Shown: piece after piece, positions 15,524 through 24,758 of the stretch
Numbering within the stretch: position 1 is the first letter of the stretch
Layout: each line of letters begins with the position of its first letter
From: RGIG5612 sp045601405
GTDB taxonomy: Bacteria > Bacillota > Clostridia > Lachnospirales > Lachnospiraceae
DNA: 64,000 nt
Direction of reading: 5' to 3'
Assembly: GCA_045601405.1 (NCBI GenBank)
Contig: JAZRZO010000020.1
Span: 8,146-72,145 of the forward strand
Made by a program: the position numbers and the translations under genes
The notes under the pieces: model-generated
Databases searched by the model: none
Seen by the model: only the letters and a program-made list of their open reading frames with translations
Told to the model about the DNA's origin: nothing

Positions 15524-17350
15524 ATGTTTGATATATCTGAAGAACTTAAAAAGCTGCCGGGAGCCCCCGGTGTATATATACATCATGACGCTTCCGGAGA
15601 GATCATATACATCGGAAAAGCCAAAAATCTGAAAAATCGCGTGAGTCAGTATTTTCAGACCAGCCGTGCGCGTTCTCCAAAGATAGATAAGATGGTGAGC
15701 CGCATCGGCTCCTTTGAATATATAGTAACGGACAGCGAAACAGAGGCGCTTATCCTGGAAAACAACCTGATAAAAGAGCATCGTCCGCGGTATAACACTA
15801 TGCTGAAGGATGATAAGACTTATCCTTACATCAGGCTGAATATCACCGATCCGTTCCCGAAGCTCGCCCTGACCCGCAAGCTCAAAAAGGACAAAGATAA
15901 ATATTTCGGGCCATATCCGAATGCCTCGGCGGTGCATGACTGCATAAAACTACTTAATGCAGTATATAAGCTGAGGACCTGCAGACGCAAGCTGCCCGGG
16001 GATATAGGCAGAGAAAGGCCATGCCTTAATTACCACCTTGGAAAATGTGACGCTCCATGCGCAGGATACATAAGCATGGAGGAATACGCCGGGAAGATTG
16101 AGCCCGTAAGGAAATTCCTTGAGGGGAATCCCGGAGAGATAGAAAGCTATATCAGGAATAATATGAATGCTGCGTCCGATCGCCTTGAGTTTGAGGAGGC
16201 CGGAAAATGGAAGCAGCTCCTCGCCTCATGCATGGCAATATCCGCCAGACAGAAGATGGAATATTCGCCCGGAGAAGACAGGGATGTTATCGGCCTTGCG
16301 GTTTCAGGTTTTGAGGCGGTAATACAGATATTCTTTATAAGGGGAGGGAAGCTTATCGACCGGGAACATTTTTATATGAGCGTTGCCCCGGATGAAAGAG
16401 AGAACGATATTGTTGCAAGCTTCATAAAACAGTATTATTCGGGAACTCCGTATATGCCGTCTGAGATACTGCTCCCCTGTGATATCGAAGACAGGGACGC
16501 TATTGAAGAGCTGTTAAGGCAAAAAGCCTCGCGAAAGGTTGCCGTTACAGTCCCTCAAAAGGGGAAAAAGGAGAAGCTGGTGGAACTTGCCGAAAAGAAT
16601 GCGGAGCTCGTCCTTGAGCAGGACAGAGAGAAGCTTAAAAGGGAAGAGATGCAGACAAAGGGCGCTGTAACCGAGATAAGCCGTATGCTTGGCATAAATT
16701 ACGCGAAACGCATAGAATCCTATGATATATCAAATATATCCGGATACCTTTCGGTAGGCTCAATGGTTGTGTTTGAGGATGGAAAGCCGAAAAAGAACGA
16801 CTACAGAAAATTCAGGATCAGGACCGTGATAGGGTCCGATGATTACGCCAGTATGGCAGAGGTGCTTGCCAGAAGATTTGAACACAGGGAATGGCAGAGG
16901 CCGGACATGCTGCTGATAGACGGAGGGCGCGGACAGGTAAATGCCGTAAAGGAGGTTCTGGAAAGGCTTTCGGAGGATATACCGGTCTGCGGAATGGTAA
17001 AGGATGACCGCCACAGGACAAGAGGGCTCTTATACGAGAACCGGGAATATAACATGGACAGGACAAAGGAACTGTTTAAGCTCATCACAAGGATACAGGA
17101 TGAGACTCACAGGTTTGCGATCGAATATCACAGAAGTTTAAGGAGCAAGGGACAGATACATTCCGTTCTGGATGACATTCCGGGAATAGGCCCGAAAAGA
17201 AGACTTGCCCTTATAAGGCATTTTAAATCCATCGACGCAATAAAGGCGGCTGATAAGGAGGAGCTTGCAGCTGTTGAGGGCATGAATGAAAGAGCCGCGG
17301 AGGCTGTGTTTGACGCGTTCCGGCAAGAGACTAAGGATGTTGTCTCTTAA
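15524..17350 (+). CDS. uvrC: Excinuclease ABC subunit C
   Basis: This 608-residue protein is full length for UvrC, the dual nuclease of nucleotide excision repair. In order it has the GIY-YIG domain (GVYIHHDASGEIIYIGKAKN) that makes the 3' incision, the Cys-containing linker (RPCLNYHLGKCDAPCAGYIS), a UVR region, the RNase H-like domain (IESYDISNISG and DMLLIDGGRGQ) for the 5' incision, and C-terminal helix-hairpin-helix motifs (DDIPGIGPKRRLALIRHF and VEGMNERAAE). No uvrA or uvrB is nearby. There is no clear ribosome-binding site upstream of ATG 15524. Confidence 0.97.
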   Translation: MFDISEELKKLPGAPGVYIHHDASGEIIYIGKAKNLKNRVSQYFQTSRARSPKIDKMVSRIGSFEYIVTDSETEALILENNLIKEHRPRYNTMLKDDKTYPYIRLNITDPFPKLALTRKLKKDKDKYFGPYPNASAVHDCIKLLNAVYKLRTCRRKLPGDIGRERPCLNYHLGKCDAPCAGYISMEEYAGKIEPVRKFLEGNPGEIESYIRNNMNAASDRLEFEEAGKWKQLLASCMAISARQKMEYSPGEDRDVIGLAVSGFEAVIQIFFIRGGKLIDREHFYMSVAPDERENDIVASFIKQYYSGTPYMPSEILLPCDIEDRDAIEELLRQKASRKVAVTVPQKGKKEKLVELAEKNAELVLEQDREKLKREEMQTKGAVTEISRMLGINYAKRIESYDISNISGYLSVGSMVVFEDGKPKKNDYRKFRIRTVIGSDDYASMAEVLARRFEHREWQRPDMLLIDGGRGQVNAVKEVLERLSEDIPVCGMVKDDRHRTRGLLYENREYNMDRTKELFKLITRIQDETHRFAIEYHRSLRSKGQIHSVLDDIPGIGPKRRLALIRHFKSIDAIKAADKEELAAVEGMNERAAEAVFDAFRQETKDVVS

Positions 17351-17437
17351 AGACAGAAACGGACTTTTCAGTTGCAAAACCTGCTTGCGGGCACTGTCAA
17401 GCATTTTGGAAAATGTCCCGAAAAAATTGAAACATTA

Positions 17438-17470
17438 GCCCCGGCTATTTTGCTGGGGCCAGTTTTATTT
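17438..17470 (+). terminator. Rho-independent terminator-like hairpin downstream of uvrC
   Basis: GCCCCGGC (17438-17445) pairs with GCTGGGGC (17452-17459), one G-T wobble, six-base loop, followed by CAGTTTTATTTT. It lies just inside the left end of the insertion sequence and would stop transcription entering from uvrC. Confidence 0.6.
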
Positions 17471-17562
17471 TGTGGGCTCTGCCCACACCCGTCCCTCGTC
17501 GGGAAGGCAGGGAAAGAAGTTGTTTACTTCTTTCCTGCTAAAAGGATAATCCGTGAGCTTTA

Positions 17563-17623
17563 TGTCAAGAGGCTTTCGCGGCATAAGGAGCCTTCGGCTC
17601 ATTATTCCACGGTCCTCTTGACA
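17563..17623. repeat. Structured 61-bp cruciform-like sequence in the IS
   Basis: TGTCAAGAGG (17563-17572) pairs perfectly with CCTCTTGACA (17614-17623). Between them GAGCC-TTC-GGCTC (17588-17600) forms a tight inner hairpin. On the minus strand it lies directly after the transposase stop codon, so it could be a 3' end structure of the transposase mRNA or a binding site at the IS end. Confidence 0.55.
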
Positions 17624-17635
17624 ACAGCTCCGCTC

Positions 17636-19024
17636 CTATGCGATTTTTGTATCTTCATCATTCCAGTGGTGTTCCTGCTGCTTGACGAACTTTCCAAAGT
17701 GCTGACGTCGCCAAGGATGGTTCATTGGCGGGATATAAGTCTTTTTCGGCTTAGGTGGAGCGTAATCCATATCCAGATCTTTTGATTTTGCTTGATGTTC
17801 TGGTATTTCTTCCAGTGCGTAGATGTCTTTGTCGTTCACACAGCAGTATTTATGGCCATCAAAGGCCTGGATAAACATTACTTTGGTTCCTTTTTGATAG
17901 TGAACCTGATTCCCATTACCATCGATCATGCGATAGTATTTATTGGAATGTCTTAAACAGTGACCGGTATCTACAGTTCTTTCGCATAAAACTGCAAGAA
18001 TCAGGTTGATTTTTTCATTTTCCGGTTGCTCTACGAACACAGACTTGATACCATTAATGGGAAGCGAGAACTTCTCATTGAATTCCTTTATGTAGGAGTT
18101 AAGGAATTCATTGGCCGCGTCTATGGTCGTTATGCCTGCGAGTCTTAATTCGATTGGCAGGCGCGACTGTAGCGTCTGGTTTAATCGTTCAACGCGTCCT
18201 TTCGCCTGAGGTACGCTACTCGATTCAAGTTCCACGCCGAACTGCTTGCAGGCGTAAGCGAACTGTGTATAGGTATCCTCATCAATGGATGGGGAGTTTT
18301 TCTTTTTGTAGGTAAAAACGGTACGGCGGTCAGTAAAAAACTTGTAGGGGATACCGTATGCTGTGAGGATCTGGTGGAATACGTGGTAGTAGCCATTCAG
18401 GGTTTCCTGTGTATCAAAGTATCCGCCGGTAATTCTTCCTGTAGCATCATCAATGGCTAAATGCAGGTGCCATATCTGGCCGGGAACCCATTCGAACGGA
18501 GAAGCGTCCATCTGCTCAAGCTCACCGAAATAAGCGGCTCTGGGGCGTCGGGAATGGGCGTCCTCAACAGCCACAAGATTCGTCTGTATCTGCTCAGCTT
18601 CTTTCTGTGTTTTAGCAGTTTCCTTTTCAACTTGTAGTTGTTTTTTGATTCTCTTCTTTTTAGCCTTTGTTACTTTAGGTGAGAAAATATACTGTGCTTC
18701 AAGAATAGACATAACTGCAGATGCAGAGACGTGAATATCTTCATGCTTTCCTAATAACTCCGTGAAGTGTTCGAAGTTGGCGTCGTAGTATTTGGTGCGG
18801 TATAGGTCGACAATAAGAGTGCGGGTTTCCTCAGGAATAGTGTTGGCAGGTTTTCGCCCTCTGTTGCCGTGGATAAAGAACTCTTTACCATGATTCCTGT
18901 AACCTTTAAGCATGCGGTTAATGTGTCTTACGGTACAATCAAGAGAGACCGCAGCTCTTTGCTTGTTTGGGTTTGGGTGATCTGCTAATGACTTAATTAC
19001 TTCATATTTCTTTTGTTCATCCAT
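17636..19024 (-). CDS. ISNCY family transposase
   Basis: The 462-residue transposase has an N-terminal helix-turn-helix (KQRAAVSLDCTVRHINRML), a second one near GNRGRKPANTIPEE, and an rve-type DDE integrase core: QMDASPFEW and HLAIDDATGRITGGYF for the acidic residues, then SVPQAKGRVERLNQTLQSRL with the final Glu. Length and motifs fit the ISNCY/IS1202-type group. The frame is intact, so the element may be active. ATG 19024 (AAAGG upstream) is the conservative start; in-frame ATGs at 19084 and 19057 would add 20 or 11 residues. Confidence 0.88.
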   Translation of the reverse strand: MDEQKKYEVIKSLADHPNPNKQRAAVSLDCTVRHINRMLKGYRNHGKEFFIHGNRGRKPANTIPEETRTLIVDLYRTKYYDANFEHFTELLGKHEDIHVSASAVMSILEAQYIFSPKVTKAKKKRIKKQLQVEKETAKTQKEAEQIQTNLVAVEDAHSRRPRAAYFGELEQMDASPFEWVPGQIWHLHLAIDDATGRITGGYFDTQETLNGYYHVFHQILTAYGIPYKFFTDRRTVFTYKKKNSPSIDEDTYTQFAYACKQFGVELESSSVPQAKGRVERLNQTLQSRLPIELRLAGITTIDAANEFLNSYIKEFNEKFSLPINGIKSVFVEQPENEKINLILAVLCERTVDTGHCLRHSNKYYRMIDGNGNQVHYQKGTKVMFIQAFDGHKYCCVNDKDIYALEEIPEHQAKSKDLDMDYAPPKPKKTYIPPMNHPWRRQHFGKFVKQQEHHWNDEDTKIA

Positions 19025-19165
19025 TGATAGTTCTACCTTTCTGATAATAGTCACCTCCATCTCTTGATGGAAGTATAATACCACTTTGGGACATTTTCCC
19101 TTGTGGTATATTAGGACATTATCAAAAATGGTTCATAAATGCTTTCTGGATCGGAAATTTTATTC

Positions 19166-19194
19166 TTGCAATGGCAGGTTATCTTTGGTAAAAT
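19166..19194 (+). promoter_or_regulatory. rpmB promoter
   Basis: TTGCAA at 19166-19171, 17-base spacer, TAAAAT at 19189-19194. It lies outside the insertion sequence, about 38 bases beyond its right end. Confidence 0.6.
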
Positions 19195-19242
19195 ACATCT
19201 CGTGCGTTATGCATTAAGTACTCTAAAAAGGAGGTGCTGAGT

Positions 19243-19428
19243 ATGGCAAAGTGTGATATCTGCGGCAAAGGCGTTCATTTTGGTAATGCTGTCAGCCATT
19301 CACACAGAAGGTCTAATAAGATCTGGAAATCAAACATCAAGTCTGTAAAGGTTAAGACCACAGGCGGTGCAAAAACTATGCACATATGTACTTCCTGCTT
19401 AAGATCCGGCAAAGTGGAAAGAGTATAA
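19243..19428 (+). CDS. rpmB: 50S ribosomal protein L28
   Basis: The 61-residue protein is a full-length L28 with two Cys pairs that could bind zinc: CDICGKG at the N-terminus and CTSCLRSG at the C-terminus, and the family core AVSHSHRRSNKIWKSNIK. The start is ATG 19243, since AAGGAGG lies eight bases upstream; an ATG three codons earlier lies too close to that site. It precedes asp23-fakA-recG, the usual order in Firmicutes. Confidence 0.95.
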   Translation: MAKCDICGKGVHFGNAVSHSHRRSNKIWKSNIKSVKVKTTGGAKTMHICTSCLRSGKVERV

Positions 19429-19434
19429 AACAAC

Positions 19435-19463
19435 TTTATATTTATGTATAATTAGTTTATAAT
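19435..19463 (+). promoter_or_regulatory. Candidate promoter for asp23-fakA-recG
   Basis: Weak -35 TTTATA at 19435-19440, 17-base spacer and perfect TATAAT at 19458-19463. The transcript would start near 19470 and run straight into the palindrome at 19474-19491. Confidence 0.45.
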
Positions 19464-19473
19464 ACAGAGCAAT

Positions 19474-19497
19474 AAACAGCATATGCTGTTTTTTGTT
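19474..19497 (+). terminator. Perfect 18-bp palindrome with T tract after rpmB
   Basis: AAACAGCATATGCTGTTT at 19474-19491 is a perfect palindrome followed by TTTGTTTTG, a rho-independent terminator for rpmB. It lies between a candidate promoter and the asp23 start, so it could also attenuate the downstream operon. Confidence 0.65.
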
Positions 19498-19521
19498 TTG
19501 TTTTTTAATCGGAGGCCTTTT

Positions 19522-19878
19522 ATGAAAGGAAAGTACACCACTGACACCGGAACCGTCATTGTGGAAAACAGCGTTATAGCAAAACTTGCGGGGCTCACCG
19601 CTCTTGAATGCGCAGGTATAGTGGGGATGTCGGCTCTGAGCAAGAGAGACGGCATTGTTAAGATGCTTACCAGAAACAGCATTGCGAAAGGTATACAGGT
19701 AGAGGTCCAGAACAATGATGTATTCCTGGAGTTTCACGTCATTGTCGCCTTTGGTGTATCAATAAAGACAGTGGCTGCCAATCTGATGGATGCGGTCAGA
19801 TACAGCGTTGAAAGCGCTACCGATTTTACGGTAAAAAAGATCAGCATCATTGTTGAAGGCGTCAGAGTTATTGATTAA
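19522..19878 (+). CDS. Asp23/Gls24 family envelope stress protein
   Basis: This 118-residue protein is a complete Asp23 domain: GTVIVENSVIAKLAGLTALE, then CAGIVGMS, VEVQNNDVFLEFHVIV and VKKISIIVEGV near the end. ATG 19522 has GGAGG eight bases upstream; the hydrophobic residues encoded before it belong to the terminator region. YloU-type members are usually encoded directly before fakA, as here. Members are membrane-linked or cytosolic proteins tied to envelope stress; the molecular role is not settled. It is 14 bases before fakA, in an operon. Confidence 0.9.
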   Translation: MKGKYTTDTGTVIVENSVIAKLAGLTALECAGIVGMSALSKRDGIVKMLTRNSIAKGIQVEVQNNDVFLEFHVIVAFGVSIKTVAANLMDAVRYSVESATDFTVKKISIIVEGVRVID

Positions 19879-19892
19879 GGAGGCTTAAGGGC

Positions 19893-21635
19893 GTGTATAA
19901 AGTGATAAAAGCCAGACAGCTTAAGGCAATGTTCCTTTCGGGAACCAGAAGCCTTAGCGGAAAAAGGGAATGGATAAACGAGCTGAATGTGTTTCCTGTG
20001 CCTGACGGAGACACCGGAACGAATATGATGCTCACGCTTATGAATGCAGTTGACGCAATAAGAGATCTTTCGGACGATGCCGGCCTTCATGATGTTTGCA
20101 GCTGCATTGCTTTAGGCACACTGCGCGGAGCAAGAGGCAACTCGGGTGTTATCATGTCACAGCTTTGCAGAGGCTTTGCGAAGGAATGTGAGAACGTGGA
20201 CGAGGTTGATAAAGATGTTATAAAAAGAGCTTTTGAAAGGGCCGTAGCAACTGCGTATAAGGCAGTGATGAAGCCCAAAGAGGGCACTATGCTCACAGTT
20301 GCGAAAGCAGGAGTATTAAAGGCGGAAGAACTATGCGGGACGGATATGTCTATGGAGGAATATCTCGGAGAGATAATAGCGTATCAGTATGATGTGCTTC
20401 AGAAAACGCCGGATATGCTTCCGGTTCTGAAGGAAGCGGGAGTAGTTGATTCGGGAGGACAGGGCCTGTATGAATTCCTTAAAGGTGCTCATGAGGCACT
20501 TGTCAATGATTATGATATTAATGATATTGTGCTTACAGATGATGAAGGAGGATATGTGCACTCTGGCGGGCGCGCAGAAGTTGATTCGTCTGATATAGAA
20601 ACGTCTGATATCAAATTCGGCTACTGTACGGAATACATAATTGAACTGGATAAAGACTTTGGTGAGTCAGAGGAAAATGCGTTCAAGTCATTCCTTTCTT
20701 CTATCGGAGATTCTCTGGTCTGCGTCAGCATGGAAAATATAGTCAAAGTTCATGTACATACCGACCATCCCGGTCAGGCTATAGAAAAAGCTCTTGAATA
20801 TGGAGCTCTTACAAACCTTAAGATCGACAATATGAGGATGGAGCACAATGAAAAAGTTATAAAAGAGGCAGACCGGAAGGCATTTAATGAAAAAAATGAA
20901 GCTGCAGTAAGATCAGAGCCTGAAGCGGGTCCATCACCTTCTGATGTAACTGCGCAATTTTGTGCCCCTAAAAGAAAAGAAGCCGGTTTTGTAACAGTGT
21001 GTTCGGGTGACGGCATAGCCGACATATTTAAGGGAATGAGTGTGGATGAGGTCATCGAAGGCGGTCAGACGATGAATCCGAGCACAGAGGATATCATAGC
21101 TGCGATAGACAGGGTCAATGCAGACAATGTTTTCATTTTCCCGAACAACAGCAATATAATCCTGGCGGCCAACCAGGCAGCCGGAATATATGAAGGAAAA
21201 AATGTTGTGGTAATACCGACAAAAACTGTTGTCCAGGGAATTAATGCCTTTATAAGCTACGTGCCGGCCCTTTCCGTTGAGGATAATACGGTTCAGATGA
21301 CGGAAGCTGCCGCGGACATAAAAACAGGCGAGGTTACTTATTCCATTAGGGATACAGAGATAGACGGACAAAAAATAAACAAAGGTGACTATATGGGCAT
21401 TGCGGACGGTCATATCGCCAGCGCGGGCACAGATATAAAGCAGGTTGTAATAGACACTGTGAAATATATGTCGGATGATATGACAGAGTTGATAACCATT
21501 TATTATGGGGCGGAAGCAGACAGCGCCGGAGCTGAAGCCATCTCAGAGGAGCTTGAAGCCATCCTGGAGGACGCTGATATTGAAGTAGCTTACGGAGGAC
21601 AGCCTGTATATTATTACATTATTTCCGCAGAATGA
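19893..21635 (+). CDS. fakA: Fatty acid kinase FakA-type protein (DAK2 domain, YloV)
   Basis: The 580-residue protein has an N-terminal DAK2 ATP-binding domain (FPVPDGDTGTNMMLTL, LRGARGNSGVIMSQ, and the PDMLPVLKEAGVVDSGG segment) followed by a middle domain and a C-terminal DegV-like part. FakA phosphorylates fatty acids bound to FakB proteins, feeding host or recycled fatty acids into phospholipid synthesis; FakB is not in this window. The GTG start follows AAGGAGG, nine bases upstream. Order asp23-fakA-recG is conserved in Firmicutes. Confidence 0.92.
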   Translation: MYKVIKARQLKAMFLSGTRSLSGKREWINELNVFPVPDGDTGTNMMLTLMNAVDAIRDLSDDAGLHDVCSCIALGTLRGARGNSGVIMSQLCRGFAKECENVDEVDKDVIKRAFERAVATAYKAVMKPKEGTMLTVAKAGVLKAEELCGTDMSMEEYLGEIIAYQYDVLQKTPDMLPVLKEAGVVDSGGQGLYEFLKGAHEALVNDYDINDIVLTDDEGGYVHSGGRAEVDSSDIETSDIKFGYCTEYIIELDKDFGESEENAFKSFLSSIGDSLVCVSMENIVKVHVHTDHPGQAIEKALEYGALTNLKIDNMRMEHNEKVIKEADRKAFNEKNEAAVRSEPEAGPSPSDVTAQFCAPKRKEAGFVTVCSGDGIADIFKGMSVDEVIEGGQTMNPSTEDIIAAIDRVNADNVFIFPNNSNIILAANQAAGIYEGKNVVVIPTKTVVQGINAFISYVPALSVEDNTVQMTEAAADIKTGEVTYSIRDTEIDGQKINKGDYMGIADGHIASAGTDIKQVVIDTVKYMSDDMTELITIYYGAEADSAGAEAISEELEAILEDADIEVAYGGQPVYYYIISAE

Positions 21636-21641
21636 TAAATA

Positions 21642-23699
21642 ATGGAGCTTACAAGCCTTAAGGGTATAGGAGAAAAAACAGCAGCAGGCTTTGAAAAACT
21701 GGGAGTTCATGATCAAAAGGACCTTCTTGAGTTCTTTCCCCGCGGTCATGAACTTTTTTTTGAGCCTGAAACAATAGGGGAGATAGGATATAAGACTTTT
21801 GCGACAGTCAGGGGCGTATTTGCTGAACCTTTGTTCATGCGAAGGGTAAAAAAACTGTCGATCGTAACCGGAACCTTAAGGGATGAGATCGGAGGCACCA
21901 TAAAGGTAACATGGTTTAACGCCCCTTATATCAAGGATCAGATAAAAACCGGACAGCTCTATATTTTGAAGGGCAGAGTATCGCATAAATATAACACTTC
22001 CGGCCTTGTACAGCCGAAGGTCTACACTCCGGAGGCTTATGAAGAGCTGAAAGGAAAAATGCTTCCCGTATATAACACCGTAAAAGGGCTTTCAAACCAT
22101 CAGATCACGATGGCCGTAAAGCAGGCGATGGCAGGAGAAGCCTTTGGGCTTCTGGACCGGGATGATATCCTCCCGAAGGCGCTCAGGGAGAGACTTTGCC
22201 TTATCGATAAAAGCAGGGCAGTAAAAAACATGCATTTCCCGGAAAACAGACGGCTGTTATCAGAAGCGGCATACAGGCTTTCGTTTGAAGAGATATTCCT
22301 CTTTATCCTCGCCATGAAAAAAAACAGTGACAAGCTTTTGCCGGATACTGATATCGTCATACCTCCGGGCTCGAATACCGACGCATTTCTAGAGAATCTG
22401 CCATTTGAGCTTACCGGCGCGCAGAAAAAAGTGATCGACCAGATAAGAGCTGATCTTTGTTCGCGCCATGCTGCGAACAGGCTGATACAGGGGGATGTGG
22501 GAAGCGGTAAGACCATGGTGGCTCTTGCCGCGCTGATGGATTGCGCTTATGCCGGATACCAGGGGGCGTTGATGGCTCCGACAGAGGTTCTGGCGCGGCA
22601 GCACTATGATAATATCACCTCGATGTTTAAGGAGGCCGGAATAAAGCTGAATGTTGTGCTTCTTACGGGGTCAATGACAGCCCTCGAAAAAAAGGTGGTA
22701 TATGACGCGCTTGAAGACGGCAGAGCTGATATAGTGCTGGGCACGCATGCCCTGTTCCAGGAAAAGGTGAAATACCGTGATCTAGGGGTAGTGATCACGG
22801 ATGAACAGCACCGTTTCGGGATCAGACAGAGGCGGGCGCTCGCGCAAAAGGCGGGCGGCAAGGGAAGCATCCCGCACACCTTCGTTATGAGTGCCACCCC
22901 TATTCCAAGAACACTTGCTCTTATCCTGTACGGAAATATGGCTGTTTCTGTTCTTGATGAGATGCCGGTGGGAAGGCTGCCGATAAAGAACGCCGTGGTT
23001 GACGAAAGCTACAGAAAAAACGCGTATTCATTTATAGAAAAGCAGATAAAGAAAGGGCGCCAGATATACGTGATATGTCCGTTGATAGAATATTCCGAAG
23101 GGATGGAAGCTGCGAATGTTACAGACCATTCCGAAATGCTGAAGGACGTTATGGGCGAGTCGGTTAAAATAGATGTACTTCACGGACAGATGAGCGCTGA
23201 TAAGAAAAATGAAGTGATGGAACGCTTTGCGTCGGGCAAAACAGATATACTTGTATCAACGACCGTTGTCGAGGTGGGAGTTGACGTTCCAAACGCAACA
23301 GTAATGATGATAGAAGATGCCGACAGGTTTGGTCTTGCCACTCTTCATCAGCTCAGGGGCAGGGTTGGCCGCGGAAAAGAGCAGAGCTACTGTATTTTTG
23401 TATGCTCATCACACTCAAAGGAGGCCAGAGAAAGGCTGGAGATACTTCTTAATTCCAATGATGGCTTTGAAATAGCATCTAAGGATCTTAGCATGAGAGG
23501 GCCCGGCGAATTTGGCGGAACACGGCAGAGCGGCGCGCTATCCTTCAGAAACTTTGATATACAAAGAGATATACACATCGCAGAAAAGGCACAGGAGGCA
23601 GTGGAGGAATACTTATCCGGCAGCATGGAGCTGTCGGAGAGGGAAAGCGTGGCTCTTGAAGGTGCTGCGTCAGCTGCCGCCGGTAGCATACTTCTGTGA
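21642..23699 (+). CDS. recG: ATP-dependent DNA helicase RecG
   Basis: The 685-residue protein has the RecG plan: an N-terminal wedge/OB domain (LTSLKGIGEKTAAGFEKLGV; VRGVFAEPLFMRR), then superfamily 2 helicase domains with Walker A GDVGSGKTMVAL, motif II TDEQHRFG, motif III SATPIPRTLAL and motif VI HQLRGRVGRGKEQSYC, and the C-terminal RecG region after FEIASKDLSMRGPGEFGG. It reverses stalled forks and branch-migrates Holliday junctions. It begins six bases after fakA, in the same operon. Confidence 0.97.
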   Translation: MELTSLKGIGEKTAAGFEKLGVHDQKDLLEFFPRGHELFFEPETIGEIGYKTFATVRGVFAEPLFMRRVKKLSIVTGTLRDEIGGTIKVTWFNAPYIKDQIKTGQLYILKGRVSHKYNTSGLVQPKVYTPEAYEELKGKMLPVYNTVKGLSNHQITMAVKQAMAGEAFGLLDRDDILPKALRERLCLIDKSRAVKNMHFPENRRLLSEAAYRLSFEEIFLFILAMKKNSDKLLPDTDIVIPPGSNTDAFLENLPFELTGAQKKVIDQIRADLCSRHAANRLIQGDVGSGKTMVALAALMDCAYAGYQGALMAPTEVLARQHYDNITSMFKEAGIKLNVVLLTGSMTALEKKVVYDALEDGRADIVLGTHALFQEKVKYRDLGVVITDEQHRFGIRQRRALAQKAGGKGSIPHTFVMSATPIPRTLALILYGNMAVSVLDEMPVGRLPIKNAVVDESYRKNAYSFIEKQIKKGRQIYVICPLIEYSEGMEAANVTDHSEMLKDVMGESVKIDVLHGQMSADKKNEVMERFASGKTDILVSTTVVEVGVDVPNATVMMIEDADRFGLATLHQLRGRVGRGKEQSYCIFVCSSHSKEARERLEILLNSNDGFEIASKDLSMRGPGEFGGTRQSGALSFRNFDIQRDIHIAEKAQEAVEEYLSGSMELSERESVALEGAASAAAGSILL

Positions 23700-23742
23700 T
23701 CTGTGATATATTATCAGTACAGGATCTGACAGGTAATATATT

Positions 23743-24756
23743 ATGAACATAGTAGTTTTATGCGGCGGAATCAGCACTGAGAGAGAAATAAGCTTCAGGA
23801 CATCGGCAAAAGCAGCAGAGGCGTTGAGCAACAGAGGTCACAATGTGATACTGGCAGATGTTTTGTTCGGAATGGATGAGATCCCCCCTTTTATGTATAA
23901 AAGCCGGGATTATTTTGCCATAGCTGATGAATACAGAAAAAAAGACCATCTGATTAATGATGAGCTTAAGAAAAAAAGCCCGTTATTGGGGCCGAATATC
24001 CTGGATATCTGCAAGGAAGCGGACATAGTGTTCATCGGGCTTCACGGGAAAAACGGTGAAGACGGAAAAATACAGCAGGTTTTTGAATCTGAAGGCATAA
24101 AATATACCGGATCGGATTCGGCAAGCAGCGCGATCACAATGAGCAAGGAAAAAACAAAAGAACTCCTGTCAAAGCATTTTCTCATGCCTGCGGGGACGGT
24201 CGTAAACAAAGGAGAAGCTGTTCCGGAGGATATTCCCGTTCCTTGTGTTATCAAGCCCAGCAACGGAGGGTCGAGCGTGGGAGTACTGATGATCAAGGAC
24301 CGGAATGAGCTGGAAAAAGCCTTCGAGGAGGTGTTCCGGCTGGACGATACGGCGTTGGTAGAGGAATTTATCAACGGTCGTGAGCTTACTCAGGCGGTGC
24401 TTGACGGCAAAGCTCTTCCTCCGGTTGAGATCATCCCTGAGAGAGGCAGCTGGTATGACTACGAAAACAAATATAACGGACAAACAAAAGAGGTATGCCC
24501 CGCGGATATACCTGCGGATGTATTGGAGAAAATGTCTGATATATCAGTTGAGTTCGGAGAAATGTTAGGTCTTTCCGTTTATTACAGGATCGACTATCTC
24601 CTGGACGAGAGCGGAAGGCTGTTTGCGCTTGAGGCAAACTCTCTTCCGGGCATGACAGACACATCGCTGCTTCCGCAGGAGGCGAGGGCAGCAGGGATCG
24701 ACTATCCGTCGCTCTGTGAAAAGATAATAGAGGTATCATTGGAAAAATACAGATAG
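23743..24756 (+). CDS. ddl: D-alanine--D-alanine ligase
   Basis: The 337-residue ATP-grasp enzyme forms the D-Ala-D-Ala dipeptide for peptidoglycan. It shows the N-terminal LCGGISTEREISFR, FIGLHGKNGEDGKIQ, the ATP-binding VIKPSNGGSSVGV, and the C-terminal metal and product site EANSLPGMTDTSLLPQEA. It is followed two bases later by murF, which uses the product, so the two are surely co-transcribed. The sequence is Ddl-like; I see nothing that marks it as a Van-type D-Ala-D-Lac ligase. Confidence 0.95.
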   Translation: MNIVVLCGGISTEREISFRTSAKAAEALSNRGHNVILADVLFGMDEIPPFMYKSRDYFAIADEYRKKDHLINDELKKKSPLLGPNILDICKEADIVFIGLHGKNGEDGKIQQVFESEGIKYTGSDSASSAITMSKEKTKELLSKHFLMPAGTVVNKGEAVPEDIPVPCVIKPSNGGSSVGVLMIKDRNELEKAFEEVFRLDDTALVEEFINGRELTQAVLDGKALPPVEIIPERGSWYDYENKYNGQTKEVCPADIPADVLEKMSDISVEFGEMLGLSVYYRIDYLLDESGRLFALEANSLPGMTDTSLLPQEARAAGIDYPSLCEKIIEVSLEKYR

Positions 24757-24758
24757 TT

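Larger units (their letters stand above)
17404..19128. mobile_element. ISNCY-family (IS1202-type) insertion sequence
   Basis: Imperfect terminal inverted repeats of 20 bases agree at 15 positions: TTTTGGAAAATGTCCCGAAA at 17404-17423 and, read inward from the right, TTTTTGATAATGTCCTAATA at 19109-19128. A further copy of GGGAAAATGTCCC lies inside the right end at 19087-19099. The element is about 1725 bp, holds one transposase gene on the minus strand, and lies between uvrC and rpmB without damaging either. No target duplication is evident by eye, so the exact ends are uncertain by some bases. Confidence 0.7.

Noticed and set aside
17350..19140. Target-site duplication flanking the ISNCY element
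   Set aside because: Comparison of about 40 bases on each side showed no convincing direct repeat, so none is annotated.
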